Shown piece after piece: positions 48,641 through 60,682 of a DNA stretch of 64,000 bases. The notes beneath the pieces are model-generated. The model had not been told where the DNA came from. It worked only from the letters and a program-made list of their open reading frames with translations, and did no database searches. Source of the stretch: Eumeta japonica (Eukaryota; Arthropoda; Insecta; Lepidoptera; Psychidae); contig BGZK01001466.1 of NCBI GenBank assembly GCA_005406025.1, forward strand, positions 62,001 through 126,000. Reading direction: 5' to 3'. Each line of letters starts with the position of its first letter. Positions within the stretch are counted from its first letter, which is position 1. Both the position numbers and the translations under genes were made by a program.

Positions 48641-49080
48641 TCTGTATTACTACATAAATCTGTAGGGTTTGTCTATACATATATTTTTTTGTCAAATTTT
48701 GTAATTAATGTTCGTTTTTGTCTCAATGACTTCATTTTTAAAAATTTTTGTTCGGTTGTTTGTCTATCTGTGTAAAAGGACTTATAACTTTAGAACGGTT
48801 TGATCAATGTTGCTAAAATTTGTGATGCACTAAGAACATGTGGTTGCTCAAATGATAAATTATATATGATTTCGATGAAAGGTCTGTCTGTTGGTTCGTT
48901 CGGGCTAATTTTCGCAACGTTTGAACATGTTGTAATCAAATTTTGAATCGAAGTCGTTTGATTACCCCTGGAATTAGAAGTAGGATTCTCTTAATTTAAC
49001 TATCCATACTAATTTATGAAACTATATGTACGAGGTATTTCTGAGTAATAAATCCTAAATTTTGTTTTGATAGTAGCATT
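48641..49080. repeat. Lepidopteran short-repeat remnants
   Basis: Phrases like 'tttgtctatctgtgtaaaaggacttataactttagaacggtttgatcaatg' resemble the 'clear-ORF-less' TE bodies of moths. Boundaries unclear. Confidence 0.45.
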
Positions 49081-49094
49081 CGTTATGGCTTCAT

Positions 49095-49370
49095 CTAAAT
49101 TGAAACTGTTACCGGAATCGAAATTGCAAGCGGGACGAGGAGCAGAATCAATAAACGAGATTATGGAGTGTAGGGGACCAAAATTAGAATCAATAGCGTA
49201 GCGCGCGAGAGCGGGAAAGAGACTACAACGGAATCAGAATCAAAGTTTACTTCTACTCGGAATCTAAAGCGGGACCGTGATAGGAAAAGAATTGGCATCG
49301 AGACTATGACCGGGTTCGGAATCAAAAAGCAGGGTAGCGAGTGGGATATTTGATTAGGAGCGTGATCGGT
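49095..49370. repeat. Degenerate GGAATC-type minisatellite, copy 2
   Basis: Units such as 'accggaatcgaaattg', 'aagcgggacgagg', 'gagcagaatcaa', 'aatctaaagcgggaccg' repeat on a roughly 6-bp register. Same composition and register as 31745-31935; a short inverted copy is at 55105-55160. Confidence 0.75.
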
Positions 49371-50443
49371 CGATATACAAGCTGGCGGAATTCATTCTAC
49401 ACCTATGCGAACGGAGCTGCCGGCAAATATTAGCTAATGATATACGGAAAAAGTTCGTAGCTGAGAAATTAGCGTGCGTCACAAATGTGAATGACGCAAT
49501 GAGGATAATGACAGTGGATATGCGGTGGTGAGCAACCGCGTGGAGAGTTCGATGGTAGACAGTCAAGTCGAGTAATGGTGTATCCATTAAAACCTTTGCC
49601 ACGGTGTTGTCCGATAAAATGCGATGAGCAAACAATACGAGTGCGTCAGCTCACTAGCGACAATTTAAAGGAAACCTCCTCAGTGTCTACCTACAGTGTT
49701 AGTTTCTGTGAGATAGAAGGTATTCGTAGAATGTACTTGGTTACTATTTTTCAATTATACGCACAAAGAAACCGCATGAAAATGCGAGGGTATCAAATGA
49801 ATTAGGCTTTTTTCCTTTGTTGTTGAGCAACAATGGGAGAATAATCAAATGGAGTATAACCTTTAGAAAAAATGAAAGACACTGCTTACTGGGAAAATTA
49901 CTTCAAACAGTTGCCAAGATCATTATAATGATCGATTTTGCATTAAAACGATAAATAAATGCAATTTTAAGTATACATTTTGCTATAGTCGTCACAGATG
50001 CGTTAATAAATACATCTAGTTTGAATGGTGGTTGAAATGTCTCGTGAAAAATCCGGCTTCTATTACTGGGAAAGTCCTCCGATTTTTTGTAATCTAAATT
50101 TTTTTACAATGACTTTGTAATATGTATTTGTCATCATAGTAAAATGTTTGCTGTCGTTGCCCGTGACGTTATAATTCGACCAGCGAGAAAGCGTTTCAGA
50201 CAGTTTGAGTTTGACTTTTTGAATTACAAAGCTGTATTTAAGTTTTAGACGAAGTCAAACAGAAGAAATGTAATTTTTTTGTAATGCAGAAGCGATATAA
50301 AAATGTAAATACCCTTTTAAGCAATTCTTGCAACAAATTTAAGTACGTTACACCCCACGGCAAACATTCAAAATAAACTCCCCACAATAAAAACATATAT
50401 TCAGTTATTTTTCATTTCACTTATTTTAAAAACTTTGTTGCAG
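49371..50443. other. Sequence upstream of the first Dgk exon, nothing recognised
   Basis: Frames at 49354-49805 on both strands have no motif. No further RVH exon was found here. Confidence 0.5.
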
Positions 50444-50517
50444 GACATCGACTATGAAGGCTTCCGTTGGTTTCTTGACACATTTCTCGAAGTCTCTACT
50501 CCAGATGAGCTGTCCAG
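50444..50517 (+). CDS. Dgk: Type I diacylglycerol kinase, exon (RVH domain end)
   Basis: This 74-nt internal exon encodes DIDYEGFRWFLDTF, then LEVSTPDELS, then the first two bases of an Arg codon. Type I diacylglycerol kinases phosphorylate diacylglycerol to phosphatidic acid. Their N-terminal recoverin-homology (RVH) region carries exactly this DIDYEGF..F..T.LE...P.(E/D)L pattern. The acceptor is a T-rich tract ending in gttgcag at 50437-50443. The donor is AG|GTGAGA at 50518. Reading from the acceptor gives phase 0 in and phase 2 out, and the exon 7.55 kb downstream supplies the missing base in frame with HLFLSF, the expected next motif. The preceding RVH exon was not found upstream in the window. 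Seen: ORF, splice sites and phase. Known: family motif. Inferred: orthology to Drosophila Dgk. Confidence 0.9.
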
Positions 50518-50873
50518 GTGAGATATTTCAATCATACACCAGAAATATAATATATCAGTTAACGATTTCAATATGAGAATAAAATCTGCATTATTTCTGC
50601 TCGTAGTAAAAAACTTATGAAAATTATGACCTACGTGTAGAGGAATAGAGATTGTCTTTTGGAATAAAATTACTTAAAGCGACTTGCTGTAGGAGTCGAC
50701 GTTTAGAAATCGAAACATAACGAGACAGCATTACATAACCACATTTTATTTAAATATTAAGTGAATATCTTTAATTTTAATTCTTTACTTTTTATATAAT
50801 TTATAAAGTCTTCAATTTTAAACTTTTAATATATTAAATACTTATACAGATATGAAAGTGACATCTATTATCG

Positions 50874-50923
50874 ATTTCAAAAATTACATAATTGTGTAGA
50901 CACAATTATGTAATTTTTGAAAT
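50874..50923. repeat. Perfect palindrome, 24-bp arms
   Basis: Arms 50874-50897 and 50900-50923 (atttcaaaaattacataatt then gtgt) are exact reverse complements with a 2-bp centre 'ag'. It lies 357 bp into the Dgk intron. Confidence 0.97.
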
Positions 50924-51339
50924 ATTATTATTGTTAAAATGTTATTATTGTTAGTATGTTAAAATAGACGAACTTAAAGAAGTATTTAACAAAGAAAACA
51001 GATAACGCTGTTTAGTGCTTTTATAACACCCTTATCAATATTTTGAATTATTAAATAATATTTTGCATCTAATTTAATTACTCGAAAACGTTAATTTATT
51101 TCATTGTGTCTGTTATTCATTTTTTACATAATTGATAATTTAGTATTTTATATCTAATTTTTAATAAATTAGTATTTTTACTTAAATATTAAATGCTAAT
51201 CTTTGATTTTCCTATAATAATTAATAATAAAACGTTTATTATATCTACAACTTAAACAATATATTAGTTTTAACTGTATTCCTTCATTTAATTTTTTTTG
51301 TATTTTTCTTTTATATACTCTCAAACGTTATTAATATAT

Positions 51340-52565
51340 AAGGACGGGAAAAAAGTTTTTATTCTAATTTTATACCTAAATTTAATATAAATTTTTATCA
51401 CAATTTATTAACATTTAAGTATAATACATAGCCATTTTGTTCAAGAACTTATTGCCATTTTGTAGGTAGTGACATAATCCCATTATTGTAGAAATTTCGG
51501 GACTTCTGATGAGAAAACTGCGTCAAGTAGCTTTGACAGTCCTCTCTTGATGTTACCATGACACTATTTAAAGAAAAATGAAGAGACCGAAATAGGTAAA
51601 AAGCCAGATCAAGGCTATATGATGGATGCTTTTAACCCACCTCCCAACCAAATTTTTTTCAATATTTGCTGAGTGACTAAAGATGTGCGTCGTCTGGCTT
51701 TATCATGGTGAAAAATCACACCATATCTGTTGATGAATTCCGGCCGTTTTTTATCAATTTGTTGCTTGAGTCACATTAGCTGCGGCAGTTGAGATTCTAA
51801 CTGCTGGTTCTTCCCGTTAGCAGAAGATCATAATGAAGGCCCTTCCAATCCCACTATACACGTAGCAACAATTTATTGCGAGTTAATCCGGGTTTGGCTA
51901 TAGTATGTGGGGCTTGCTTGCCTTTTGACCTTAATTTTTTTTTACACAATTTTGTCGTAGGTAATCCATTTTTCCTCGCTAGTGATCAATCTTTTCAAAA
52001 AGGTTCGGTTTCATTATAATTGAATAAAGATTCACAAATGAGTACACGGTTCATTAGATTTCTTTCAGTGAAGTCGTGTGGGACTCTAGTATCTAGCTTT
52101 TTTTTACATCCAGCTTTTTCAAATAGATTATAAGTATTTTGTGGTTAATCCCTAGCACCTCAGCTCCCCAGCTCTTTCAAAATGACATCGTCTTTATCCG
52201 TAACAAATCGACCAGAGCGAGATTCATCTCTGACATCAAAATTATCTGACTGAAAATGCTTAAACCAGTTTTGTGCTACTCTTACCGACACTGCATCGTA
52301 TCCATACACGTCACGAATTGTTTTTGTGGCTTGTGTTGCATTTTCCTTGTGTTATAATGAAACTTTGAAAAGTCTCAAATATCTATTTTAGATTTATTCA
52401 TTTTGGTGGACAGAAAAACAATAGAAAAATGGCGAGACACCGTTTTTACTTTTTATTTTTTTTTTGATGTCATCTATTTAAGGGTATAAAACTAGCCCCA
52501 TATAAGCAGCACAACTACTTTTTATTTATAAAATACGAAAAAAAACACATTTTCCATGACTTAAT
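51340..52565 (-). pseudogene. Cecropia-type mariner element relic with terminal repeats
   Basis: The minus-strand reading starts at an ATG at 52401. Over several frames it shows CMDTMQCR/VRVAQNWFKHFQSD-like HTH residues, ITSEEKWITYD, KPGLTRNK, QQIDKKRPEFINRYGVIFHH, DKARRRTSLVTQQIL and ..LPTKWQ..LEQNGY near 51430, i.e. a whole mariner transposase in order. The first catalytic Asp is Glu (TSEEKW for TGDEKW). The second is kept (HHDKA). The third lies in a deleted stretch (LDLAF-YLF for PDLAPSDY.LF). Candidate terminal repeats are 'taaggacgggaaaaaagttttt' (51338-51359) and the inverse 'cgaaaaaaaacacattttccatgactta' (52536-52563), next to TA-rich targets. Frameshifts and stops make it inactive. 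Confidence 0.87.
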
Positions 52566-54330
52566 ATTTCATTGTGCTTGTTACATATTTAATACGTAAT
52601 ATATAGCGAAAAGAGCTCCTTCTCACCAGGTATCCAACGACAATTTTAGTATTTTTTAGTACTTGGACTGACATTTCTTAGCGCGTTTATGTACACTAGT
52701 ATTATAGAAATGTACAGGGTTTGCGATTGGCTTAAGCGTGAGAATTGGACTACTGTATTGGAAATCTGTACTCGTATAAAAGTGGTCCTTTATGATTTAA
52801 ATTGACAATAACAAAGAACGACAACGCGTATTAACGTAAATTTGCCATTAATGAAAAAGTTCGCTATAATGAAACACTTTCAAGTCTTGGTCAAAGGCTA
52901 CAAGAGTGAAATAATCAATATATTATGGAGTGGTCGTACATTGTTATGATTTTTTGGCAACAAGAAGAACAAAATGAGCTTCTGGCTTCCAGTGGTACAT
53001 CACCAAACAAATCCGAGGTGCCATTAATGTCATTGTCCTTAATCGACCAATACTAACTTATAATCATTTTGTGATGTTGTATCAACTTTTGCCATTCTTA
53101 ATCGGATTGACTTCGTCCGTTTGATGTGAACTTTGATCTCTGATTTTGCGACACCTTACACGATTATTTGTGTGATATTCGATTATCATATATAGACGAA
53201 AATTACAATGGACTGTCGAATAATAAGTGCTGACCGATTGGCATTTTGATAAATCATCAAGTTGCTAATTTATGAGTTTGGTCGTCGTAAGTATATTTCA
53301 CCACTTGATGGAAACTCAGAAGAAATGGAAAGCCGATGGCGAACCTAACTTAGAACCCACAAACCTATACAGATCCAGTGTTTTGAGCTTTTTATTATGA
53401 AGATTTTATAATGGACCTTCTTCTACATGTCCACTTTTTTACGTTGCTTGTCTTCGTGTTTTACGCAACTGGCAATCGATATTCCAATCTCATTATGAAT
53501 AAATAAGCACTCGGCGGTACAAGCCCGTTATTATGCTTGCGTTCCTAGCGCGGCGTTCCGACTATCTGATCGCCCTATAGGCTAGATGGGTGTATATCGA
53601 CAATGGATTCAAACGACTTCATGATGTTGGAAAAGCGACCACAGACAAAGGCTGGCCGTGAAACGGATAGTCATTATTATATTTTACGTCGTCACCCGAT
53701 AAAAATTTTCGCGGATGGAAATGTTTTTTGTCACGCCAAAAGAATGCTCGCAGAGTATAATTTATGGCAGTCCCTTAACGAGCGCCGCGGTGAATACAGA
53801 ATGACTTCTGTGCGAAAGGGACGCTCCTAAAAAAAGTCAGCTGGTTTGCCTTTTTATCTGTGTATATGAGAACCAGCCAAGTGCATGTCAGGCCACGTGC
53901 AATGTAGGGCTTTGTAGCTGCCGTCACAATATGCGGGCTTACGAGGGGGATTTTTATTTAATACCGTGATTCTATTAATTGAGTTCACGGTTTAAAGGCT
54001 AATAATGTCTAAAAACGGGCCCACATAGGACCGGATGTTAAAGATATTAGGTTTTTATATTTCCATATTTTTATAATATATGGTCCAAAAAACTTATATT
54101 AACTGCCTATTTTACTCAGTCAACAACGTCATGTAATTTTCAAAGCTAATTGTTCAAAATTTTAGTTTTTATTGTTTCAAATATATTTTATAAATTGGTC
54201 GACTATTACTCGTTTACTTGTTAAACCTACTTAGCAGTAATAGTTTTTCTTTTTAACTTCGTTATAATTACTACTGTCGTGTTTTTTTTTTTCACTAACT
54301 ATTTACCTAGCGGGAAAAGGGACACTTGAC
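52566..54330. other. Unrecognised intronic DNA
   Basis: 52690-53500 contains diverged, stop-ridden text that may be an old transposon but no motif could be identified. 53603-53830 is a 75-codon open frame, GC-richer than its flanks (MDSNDFMMLEKRPQTKAG..), without known domain. It is followed by 'gtgcatgtcaggccacgtgcaatgtaggg', which resembles lepidopteran repeat text. Confidence 0.4.
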
Positions 54331-54389
54331 TCTAAAAAATGAGCACTTTGAAGCTAAATCTTTTGCAAACGGATCCCTAAATAGAAAAT

Positions 54390-55160
54390 CGGGTTTTTAC
54401 GAACCCATAATCCATAATGTTTTAGAATGAGCTATCTTATGACATCTACGTCATGGAATAGACAAAAAAAAAAAATCATCTCCATTTTACGAGTAGGAGA
54501 GGTATCGCATTTTTTTTTTATTTTATCCTACCACTTTGCAGGTGTGATTAATATGTATACCCGTATCCAATGTCAGCTTCCTAATGCAAAGAATCTTTGA
54601 GTTAAACCGCGGACAGACGGACGGACGGACATGGCAAAACTATAAAGGTTTTTTGTCGACTGTGGAACCTTAAAAAATGGATGTTTGTATATATGTAACC
54701 GCTAAACTCCAACAGCGTTAAACCCATCATCACCAAACTTGGTACATCTAAATATTTTCTTCGTGGAGAAGAATTTTATGCAATCAATTTTTCCAGACTT
54801 CGTCCACGTGTTTGTATTATCGATCCGAACTACTTTACCTATTATAAGAATTCTTTCACTCGTAGGAAGCTACGCTATCTCTCAATATTATAAGTTGTAT
54901 TTTATTTAAATTAGAAGGCAATCATGAATTGTAGGCACGCGTCAAGAAAGGTGATAATTTACGATTAGCCTAAATCACGTTCACTTCAATTACTGTACAC
55001 CGATATATTTGGATTTTTATCAAAGTGACCAAAATACTAGTCTTCGTCGGCGACTTCGTCCGCGTGAGCATAAAATGAATCATTTCATCTCCTATATTGA
55101 TCAGTGTTTCTATCAATCATGATCTGAATTCCGATACCGGTCCCGCTACCGATTCGTTCT
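54390..55160. repeat. Composite lepidopteran repeats
   Basis: 54390-54675 has '..aaaccgcggacagacggacggacggacatgg..gtggaacctt', a decayed 'gacggacagacggac..acggaacc' end. 54780-54830 has 'agacttcgtccacgtgtttgtatt' and 55045-55070 'cgacttcgtccgcgtgagcata', the same module as 31600-31625. 55105-55160 has an inverted hexamer tract 'tctgaattccgataccggtcccgctaccgattcg'. Confidence 0.6.
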
Positions 55161-55439
55161 ATCTATGACCAAGGTAAATCTAGGTCTTAAAATGTACTTA
55201 TATTTTTGTTAGAAAATTTTTCTAAACTAAGAATCTCTTTATACCAAATTTTATCTCTCTTCTCACCACTTTAAAGTGTTGAATATGCAAAAACACTAAA
55301 ATTGTGCGTTTTGCTTTATTTGTAAGAAATACCTCAAATACCAATTTTTATAAGCAGATCTTTGCAGTTAATGGCAAACCTTAAATTTCCATTTTCTATT
55401 TTTTGGAGATGAGTATTCAAACACTTTAAATACGTATTA

Positions 55440-55885
55440 TTTTAACTTACGCCTATAAAAATTGAAAAATTTTCAAATATATGGAAGTTATTGTTTTCAG
55501 TACGATTTTCTAAAATCGAGTTTTTATCAAATTATGAAACTTAAGAGTCTTAGCAAACTATTTTGACCATTTTTCGAGTGATGATCAAAACACGATTTGC
55601 GGCATTCAAAATGGGTCTAATCAGCTTAGGTATCTTAAAACTTTATTGAATACGGCGATGAATTGGGCCACAGGATCTCCCACTCACTGGACAAAACGCA
55701 ATAACAAAAGCTCTTACTTCACGCCAAGTCAACCACAACGTTTGTCAGATCTCGAGGCGCTTGGATCTTAACCATTATACGATAGCTAAGTTGATCAATT
55801 CGCCCTCGGAATAATTTGAACCTGATGCCTTTCACTTTCAGGCAACGCTTTGGACCACTAGCCATCACCATCACCTGACGTCATT
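55440..55885. repeat. Diverged copies of short lepidopteran repeats
   Basis: 55445-55600 ('attgaaaaattttcaaat..gattttctaaaatcgagtttttatcaaa') matches the 23930-24030 block. 55670-55875 ('cactcactggacaaaacgc..gttgatcaattcgccctcggaataatttgaacctgatgcctttcac') joins the 6060-type and 44740-type repeats. Confidence 0.6.
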
Positions 55886-57270
55886 AAGACACAATGCTTG
55901 ATGATTAACTAATAATATCACTCTCTCGTCAACGCAATGCCTACACTACTGAAGTTAAAAATAATAAAAAAGTGTGCCCAATTAACTATGGGATGTATGC
56001 GCAAGCAATTGTCATATCGTTCATTTTGAAAATAATAAGGTATAGTATTTGGAAAATAAATGAAAACCTTGTTAAAGCTTTCATTTAAAAATGTTCAGTG
56101 GTATGGATTTTTGTGTTATATGTATTTCAACTAAAATCCATTTTATAGTGTTTTTAGTACGTCTATAGCGATATAATGTAAATGAATTGAATTCCACTTT
56201 AATTTAAAATAAAACATTATTCAATCAAACCCAAAGCGTTGAAAACTTGCAGAGATAATCACGTTTGGATTTTGCAGTGAAATAATTTTCTTATAGTCAG
56301 GTTTTTAGACAATAGATTACTTTTAGAACCTAGGCAAGCAATCTAAAAGCATTTTTTATTTAATTTAAACCCTAAAGTCGTATAATATACAATCAAAGTT
56401 GTGTAAAGAAAGGGAATTATTCTAAAATCCGATAATATGAAAATTAGTGTTAAAGCCGCGATAAATAAGAAAGGTTATCAACCAGTAAGAGATAATAGAT
56501 GAAAGTTAGGACGAAGGCCCCGATTTTGTAAAAATATAATAGTAAAAGTTGTTAAATAGTATTTTATATGTAATCAATAAAGTTCATAAAATAAGCTTCC
56601 AGAATCCAGTGCTTTCGAATTTCAACCTGAAGGGTGTAAAATATGCGATGAAAATTAGTACTAACTGAAAATATACATAAATCGCACATTTTGCACTTAT
56701 TGTGGGTAGATAAGCGATCTGTGACGGTCGGAGAAATAAGCTAAAGCTTATAAATGGATAGATGAGAACTTATACATGCTCAAGGAAAAACTGGAGTAGC
56801 TCATTTATTGTTACAGTAACCTGAGGATTCCGTTATTCATGATGATATCTTAATAAACCTTATAAATACGTTCTCTTTATCTAAATTTTGTATTCATGTT
56901 AATCGATGTATTTTAACATAAAAGCAATAAAAGTACAGTCCGTAGATTAATAGGTTAACGCCTGACTGAACTTTTCGGGTTAGTGTAAGCCCCGAACTTT
57001 AAACAATTTCCCCGGGGACATCCCTTAACTGAGAGTTCCTGTATTAATTCCGTGCTAGAGGCGAGTGAACTAATGAACAACGATCCCTAATTAAATCCCT
57101 GCTGCGGTTCGATACGCGACGAGCTTAGTTGCGCTTGCGCCGATCGTTGGTAGGAGTTCCGTTTTAATCCGTATCAATCCTGGAGACGATAAAATGGTGG
57201 AGTGAATAGAAGAAAAAAAAAAATTTTTTTAAATTGGTTTCAGCCATCGAATCTACGATTTTAGATATAA
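55886..57270. other. AT-rich intronic DNA, nothing recognised
   Basis: No gene or repeat supported. 57010-57175 is GC-richer without identifiable content. Confidence 0.5.
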
Positions 57271-57274
57271 GTAT

Positions 57275-57601
57275 CTTCTCTATATCTGCTATTCTGGGTC
57301 ACCCGTGGCCAACGGTGGCTTACGACCCTGACCAGGTCGTCAGTCCGTCGAGGGCAGCCTGTGGTCACCACTAGAGGACCTTCCAGCGGTTATAGGTTTT
57401 ACGAGCGATGTGGCCAGCTTTTCTCCAGTTCAACTCACTAATTCTGTGAGCGATGTCGATCACACTGGTTCTTCTGCGAATTTCCCCGATTCGGATTTCA
57501 CCGCGCAAGGAAACTCCGTACATAGTGCTTTCCAACGCGCGTTGAGAGCCCCTGTGCTTGTTTATAAAACTAACAGTCAAGCACCATGTCTTGAAATCCA
57601 T
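57275..57601 (-). pseudogene. RTE-type LINE C-terminal fragment
   Basis: Minus strand reads QRALESTMYGVSLRGEIRIG, EIRRRTSVIDIAHRISELNW and RKAGHIARKTYNRWKVL. A stop then separates it from ..ALDGLTTWSGS. This is the typical C-terminus of RTE-clade LINE proteins (..R.ME..MLG.SLRD.IRN..IR.RT.V.DI...V..LKW..AGHIAR). Truncated at both ends. Confidence 0.88.
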
Positions 57602-58068
57602 ATGGCATCACTGGCAATACATATTGTTGAACGCATAATTCGTATGTGTTTCTCTTTTCCTTTTAATTAATTTGTTTGATTAATTTTACAACGGTAGTGT
57701 AAAGAATATAACAAATTAGAGAGTTTACCACTATTCTATTCATGTTAGGATCGTGTCTTCGGCGAGTGGGATTGTACGTTAATTATTTCTATTTCATTTA
57801 AACTAACTCTGATGTATGATGAAGACTATGTCTAATCTAATGGGTTGGACAGGGCGTGTTGATGAATAATTTGCTTTAATAATAGACTACCGTCGACCAC
57901 AATAATATTTTTTTGTGGAAAATCTCTTCTCAGATAACCTCAGATCAAAGATCTTATGTGAGGTGAAACTGATCGAATCCACTTAACGCTATTGCATTGG
58001 GTGAATCATCTGTAACGTCACTTTCGTCTTTAACCGCTTAGCGTCTCACATAATCTTTGTTGCTCCAG

Positions 58069-58180
58069 GCATCTGTTCCTGTCGTTCGTGCGGAGGGACC
58101 GGCGGCCGGCGCTGCGCGAGATGGCCGCCGCCAGCTCCGCCGCCGCCTGCGCAGCTGTCACCGCGCACGCCGACCACCAG
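58069..58180 (+). CDS. Dgk: Type I diacylglycerol kinase, exon (HLFLSF segment)
   Basis: The 112-nt exon completes the Arg codon split by the 7,551-bp intron, then reads HLFLSFVRRDRRPALREM followed by an Ala-rich stretch ending ..HADHQ. HLFLSF directly after the RVH helix is characteristic of type I DGKs. The acceptor is ttgttgctccag at 58057-58068. The donor is an excellent CAG|GTCAGT at 58181. Phase is 2 in, 0 out. The exon is far richer in G+C than its AT-rich flanks, mostly from Arg, Ala and CpG codons, so the coding segment stands out by composition alone. The Ala-rich tail (AAASSAAACAAV) begins the variable linker before the EF-hands. Confidence 0.92.
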
Positions 58181-59666
58181 GTCAGTCGACCATCCTCACC
58201 ATTTATAATCAGGCAAATTATAAAGCACGAATTCAATTCTTTTTTGTGTCAGTTTTCCATCATCCCACTACTGAGACATATCCTCCCACAATCTTCATAT
58301 CTTGAATTGGATTTTAAGCCACGCTGGCCCAGATTTTCACGACCGTCATTTGTATTTCTATGACGACGTCCGGCACCGACGACTTAACGTGCTCTCCGAG
58401 GCAGGGAGCGAATGGTTTAGTTCAGCTGAAGCTAATGGGTTAAACGAAAATCAACTTGAAAATGATTTTGGAATCAAATGGTCAAAGTAAGAAGGCCATT
58501 CATAAAATTTAGTGAAGGGGGTTCTTAGAAAATTATATGTTATAAATTATTGGTGAAAAACAACAATCCAGGTCACGTTGGGGTTGCGTATTACAAAGTT
58601 AAGTTTTGAATCAAAATATTTTCAAATAGAAGTTTGAAAAGGATCTGATTGACATGCAGATTTTCATTGACTTTACTGAGAAATTTCTTATACCGTATTT
58701 AAAATTTTGTAAATTTCATCTATCATATTTTATTTCTAATCACTTTGCACCATGTAATGAGAACAAATTCAACTTGATTTGTTTGTTGCTTTAATTTTTT
58801 TAAAGACTAATTTGTAACAATTTTCCAAGACTAAACTTTGGAATTTTGCAATTTTTGGAATATTCAGACTTATTTTAAATTTCCAGAACATTCCTGATGC
58901 CATTAAAAAGAATCAATTATTGGGTTTATTCTATGTCTTCGGTACGATTTTGAAGCTCATTTCACGCCGCCTAGGCGAGAAAAAAACTAAATTTACATGA
59001 AATACATTATTTTCCGTTTATGGCTTGTCTTGCGATGAAAAGACCGGTGATACATTAGAATACGGAAGACGAGACAAGAAGGGTCCTTAATGACCACGGC
59101 CCGCTAGAGATAAATTAATATGAACGCAAAAACAAAATGGAAACGCAAACGCAATCATGAAGTATTTGATTTTTTTTTCACCGCTCTACAGGGACTCTCT
59201 TATATCAGATATCATAATCACATTTCAGATTCCTCGATCTGAAATAAGATTGAGATGTGGTGAGCTGTAAGATACAAATCGAAGGATTTGAACTTACAGC
59301 TCATCACGACACCCCTGTATTTGTGGGGCATTATTGCCCATCATTATCGGAGTTGTAAGAAATTTTGCAATCGACAGCTTTTCACCTGATCACCTATTTA
59401 TTTAGATAGTGATGGAATTTATCATTATTAATTTCATATCTAATTGGCCAGTTCAGTTGTGGCTAGCGCATTCATACAGTCAGCTAAATCCTTGTAAACT
59501 GCAATGTAACAAAATAAATACTATCGGTTACTGGCTCAGCTTGTCCCACCATCCGCTATAGACTGTGGCGTCGGATATGTGTCCGTAGTGGAGTAATAAA
59601 GGACTGTCAACTCCATCATCGGAGAGATTAAAATGTAAATTAGGAATGTGAAATATTTACTTCTAG

Positions 59667-59784
59667 GTTGGAAAGTTGAACATCGCCTCCAAGATACACG
59701 GCCTGGCGGAGAGGTTGCAGCAACTAGGCAGAAGTTCGGGGGATTCAGTGGAAGGTGGAGACAAGGCTTCGAGGAGCAGGACTG
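59667..59784 (+). CDS. Dgk: Type I diacylglycerol kinase, linker exon
   Basis: The 118-nt exon reads VGKLNIASKIHGLAERLQQL, then GRSSGDSVEGGDKASRSRT plus one base. It was found because exon 58069-58180 ends in phase 0 while exon 60683-60847 needs one incoming base, so a 3n+1 exon had to lie between them. This segment has an acceptor (tttacttctag at 59656-59666), an open frame starting in phase 0 and a donor G|GTTAGC at 59785, leaving exactly one base. The split codon becomes GGC (Gly). The KIHGLAERLQQLG portion would form an amphipathic helix and the rest is Ser/Gly-rich. Family membership rests on splice continuity and position rather than a catalytic motif. An in-frame TAG lies immediately after the donor. 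Confidence 0.85.
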
Positions 59785-60682
59785 GTTAGCATTCGTTCTT
59801 ACACTCAGCGCTTTAATGAGCCGTCCTCCGTGGTACAACGAAGAAAGTGCATTGATTATGAGAATTCTAGTTTAAATTATGGATACAGAACCCTGAAAAC
59901 TGGGTACAGAGAAATAAGTAAAACATTTATTCAAAAGTACGTTTTGTTGGTATATTTTTATGGATCAATGCAAATGTAACATGAACGTAACACTTGAATG
60001 TTACGGTCAATAAAACTGACACGTTTGCAGAAAGCTGAAACGTAGTTAAATAAAGCAACGTTTAGTTTTTTATTTCATTTTCATACCTGTATAAATAAAC
60101 CCTGTATAAATAAACTTGAAGAGCAATATTCTACACAAAATCTACGTCGATATAATATATAATATGTACATTATTATGTATACAAGAATTTGTGCTCAAA
60201 GTTGTGAGATATTCTGATACGACTTGCCCTGTTCCATAGAGTATGTTCAATGAGACAAAATGATTTCATGCTATCGATGGAAGGTAACGTATAAGTCATT
60301 TTCATAACTTAGAAATGTTTTATATCGAAGTTATGAAGAAGTAAATGTTATATAGAATTTTCTAAAAGAAATTTTAGATAAGACACAGAATTATAATTTT
60401 GAAACTTTGTTTCTGATTTGCCAAAATATGCTGAATATGAGGCTGAAATGAATCTCACTTTACCTTCAAGTTAATTCAATATATGAAAATCTGGATTATT
60501 TTGATCGTACCCGTTGACAACTCCAATTGTATCGAATTTTTTGTATCATGCATTAAACAGCCGTCAAAATATAATGCTGTGACAGACGGAAAGACAGATA
60601 AACACCGAAGTCTGTAAGGTTTTCCTGTTTGGTTAATGAAAATTAAGAAAACTTAAACGATTCATTTGCCATGTGCCGGCAG

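Larger units (their letters stand above)
50518..58068 (+). other. Dgk intron, 7.55 kb, filled with transposon relics
   Basis: Intron between the two RVH exons, GTGAGA...CTCCAG. It holds a perfect 24-bp-arm palindrome (50874-50923), a minus-strand mariner relic (51340-52565), unrecognised AT-rich sequence, an ORF of unknown meaning (53603-53830), 'acggac' and hexamer-type repeats (54390-55160), diverged short repeats (55300-55880), AT-rich sequence without recognisable features (55900-57270) and an RTE LINE tail (57275-57601). Confidence 0.85.

Noticed and set aside
58057..58363. Long overlapping frames on both strands over the GC-rich Dgk exon
   Set aside because: They are GC-driven shadows; only the frame reading HLFLSF fits the family and the splice phases.
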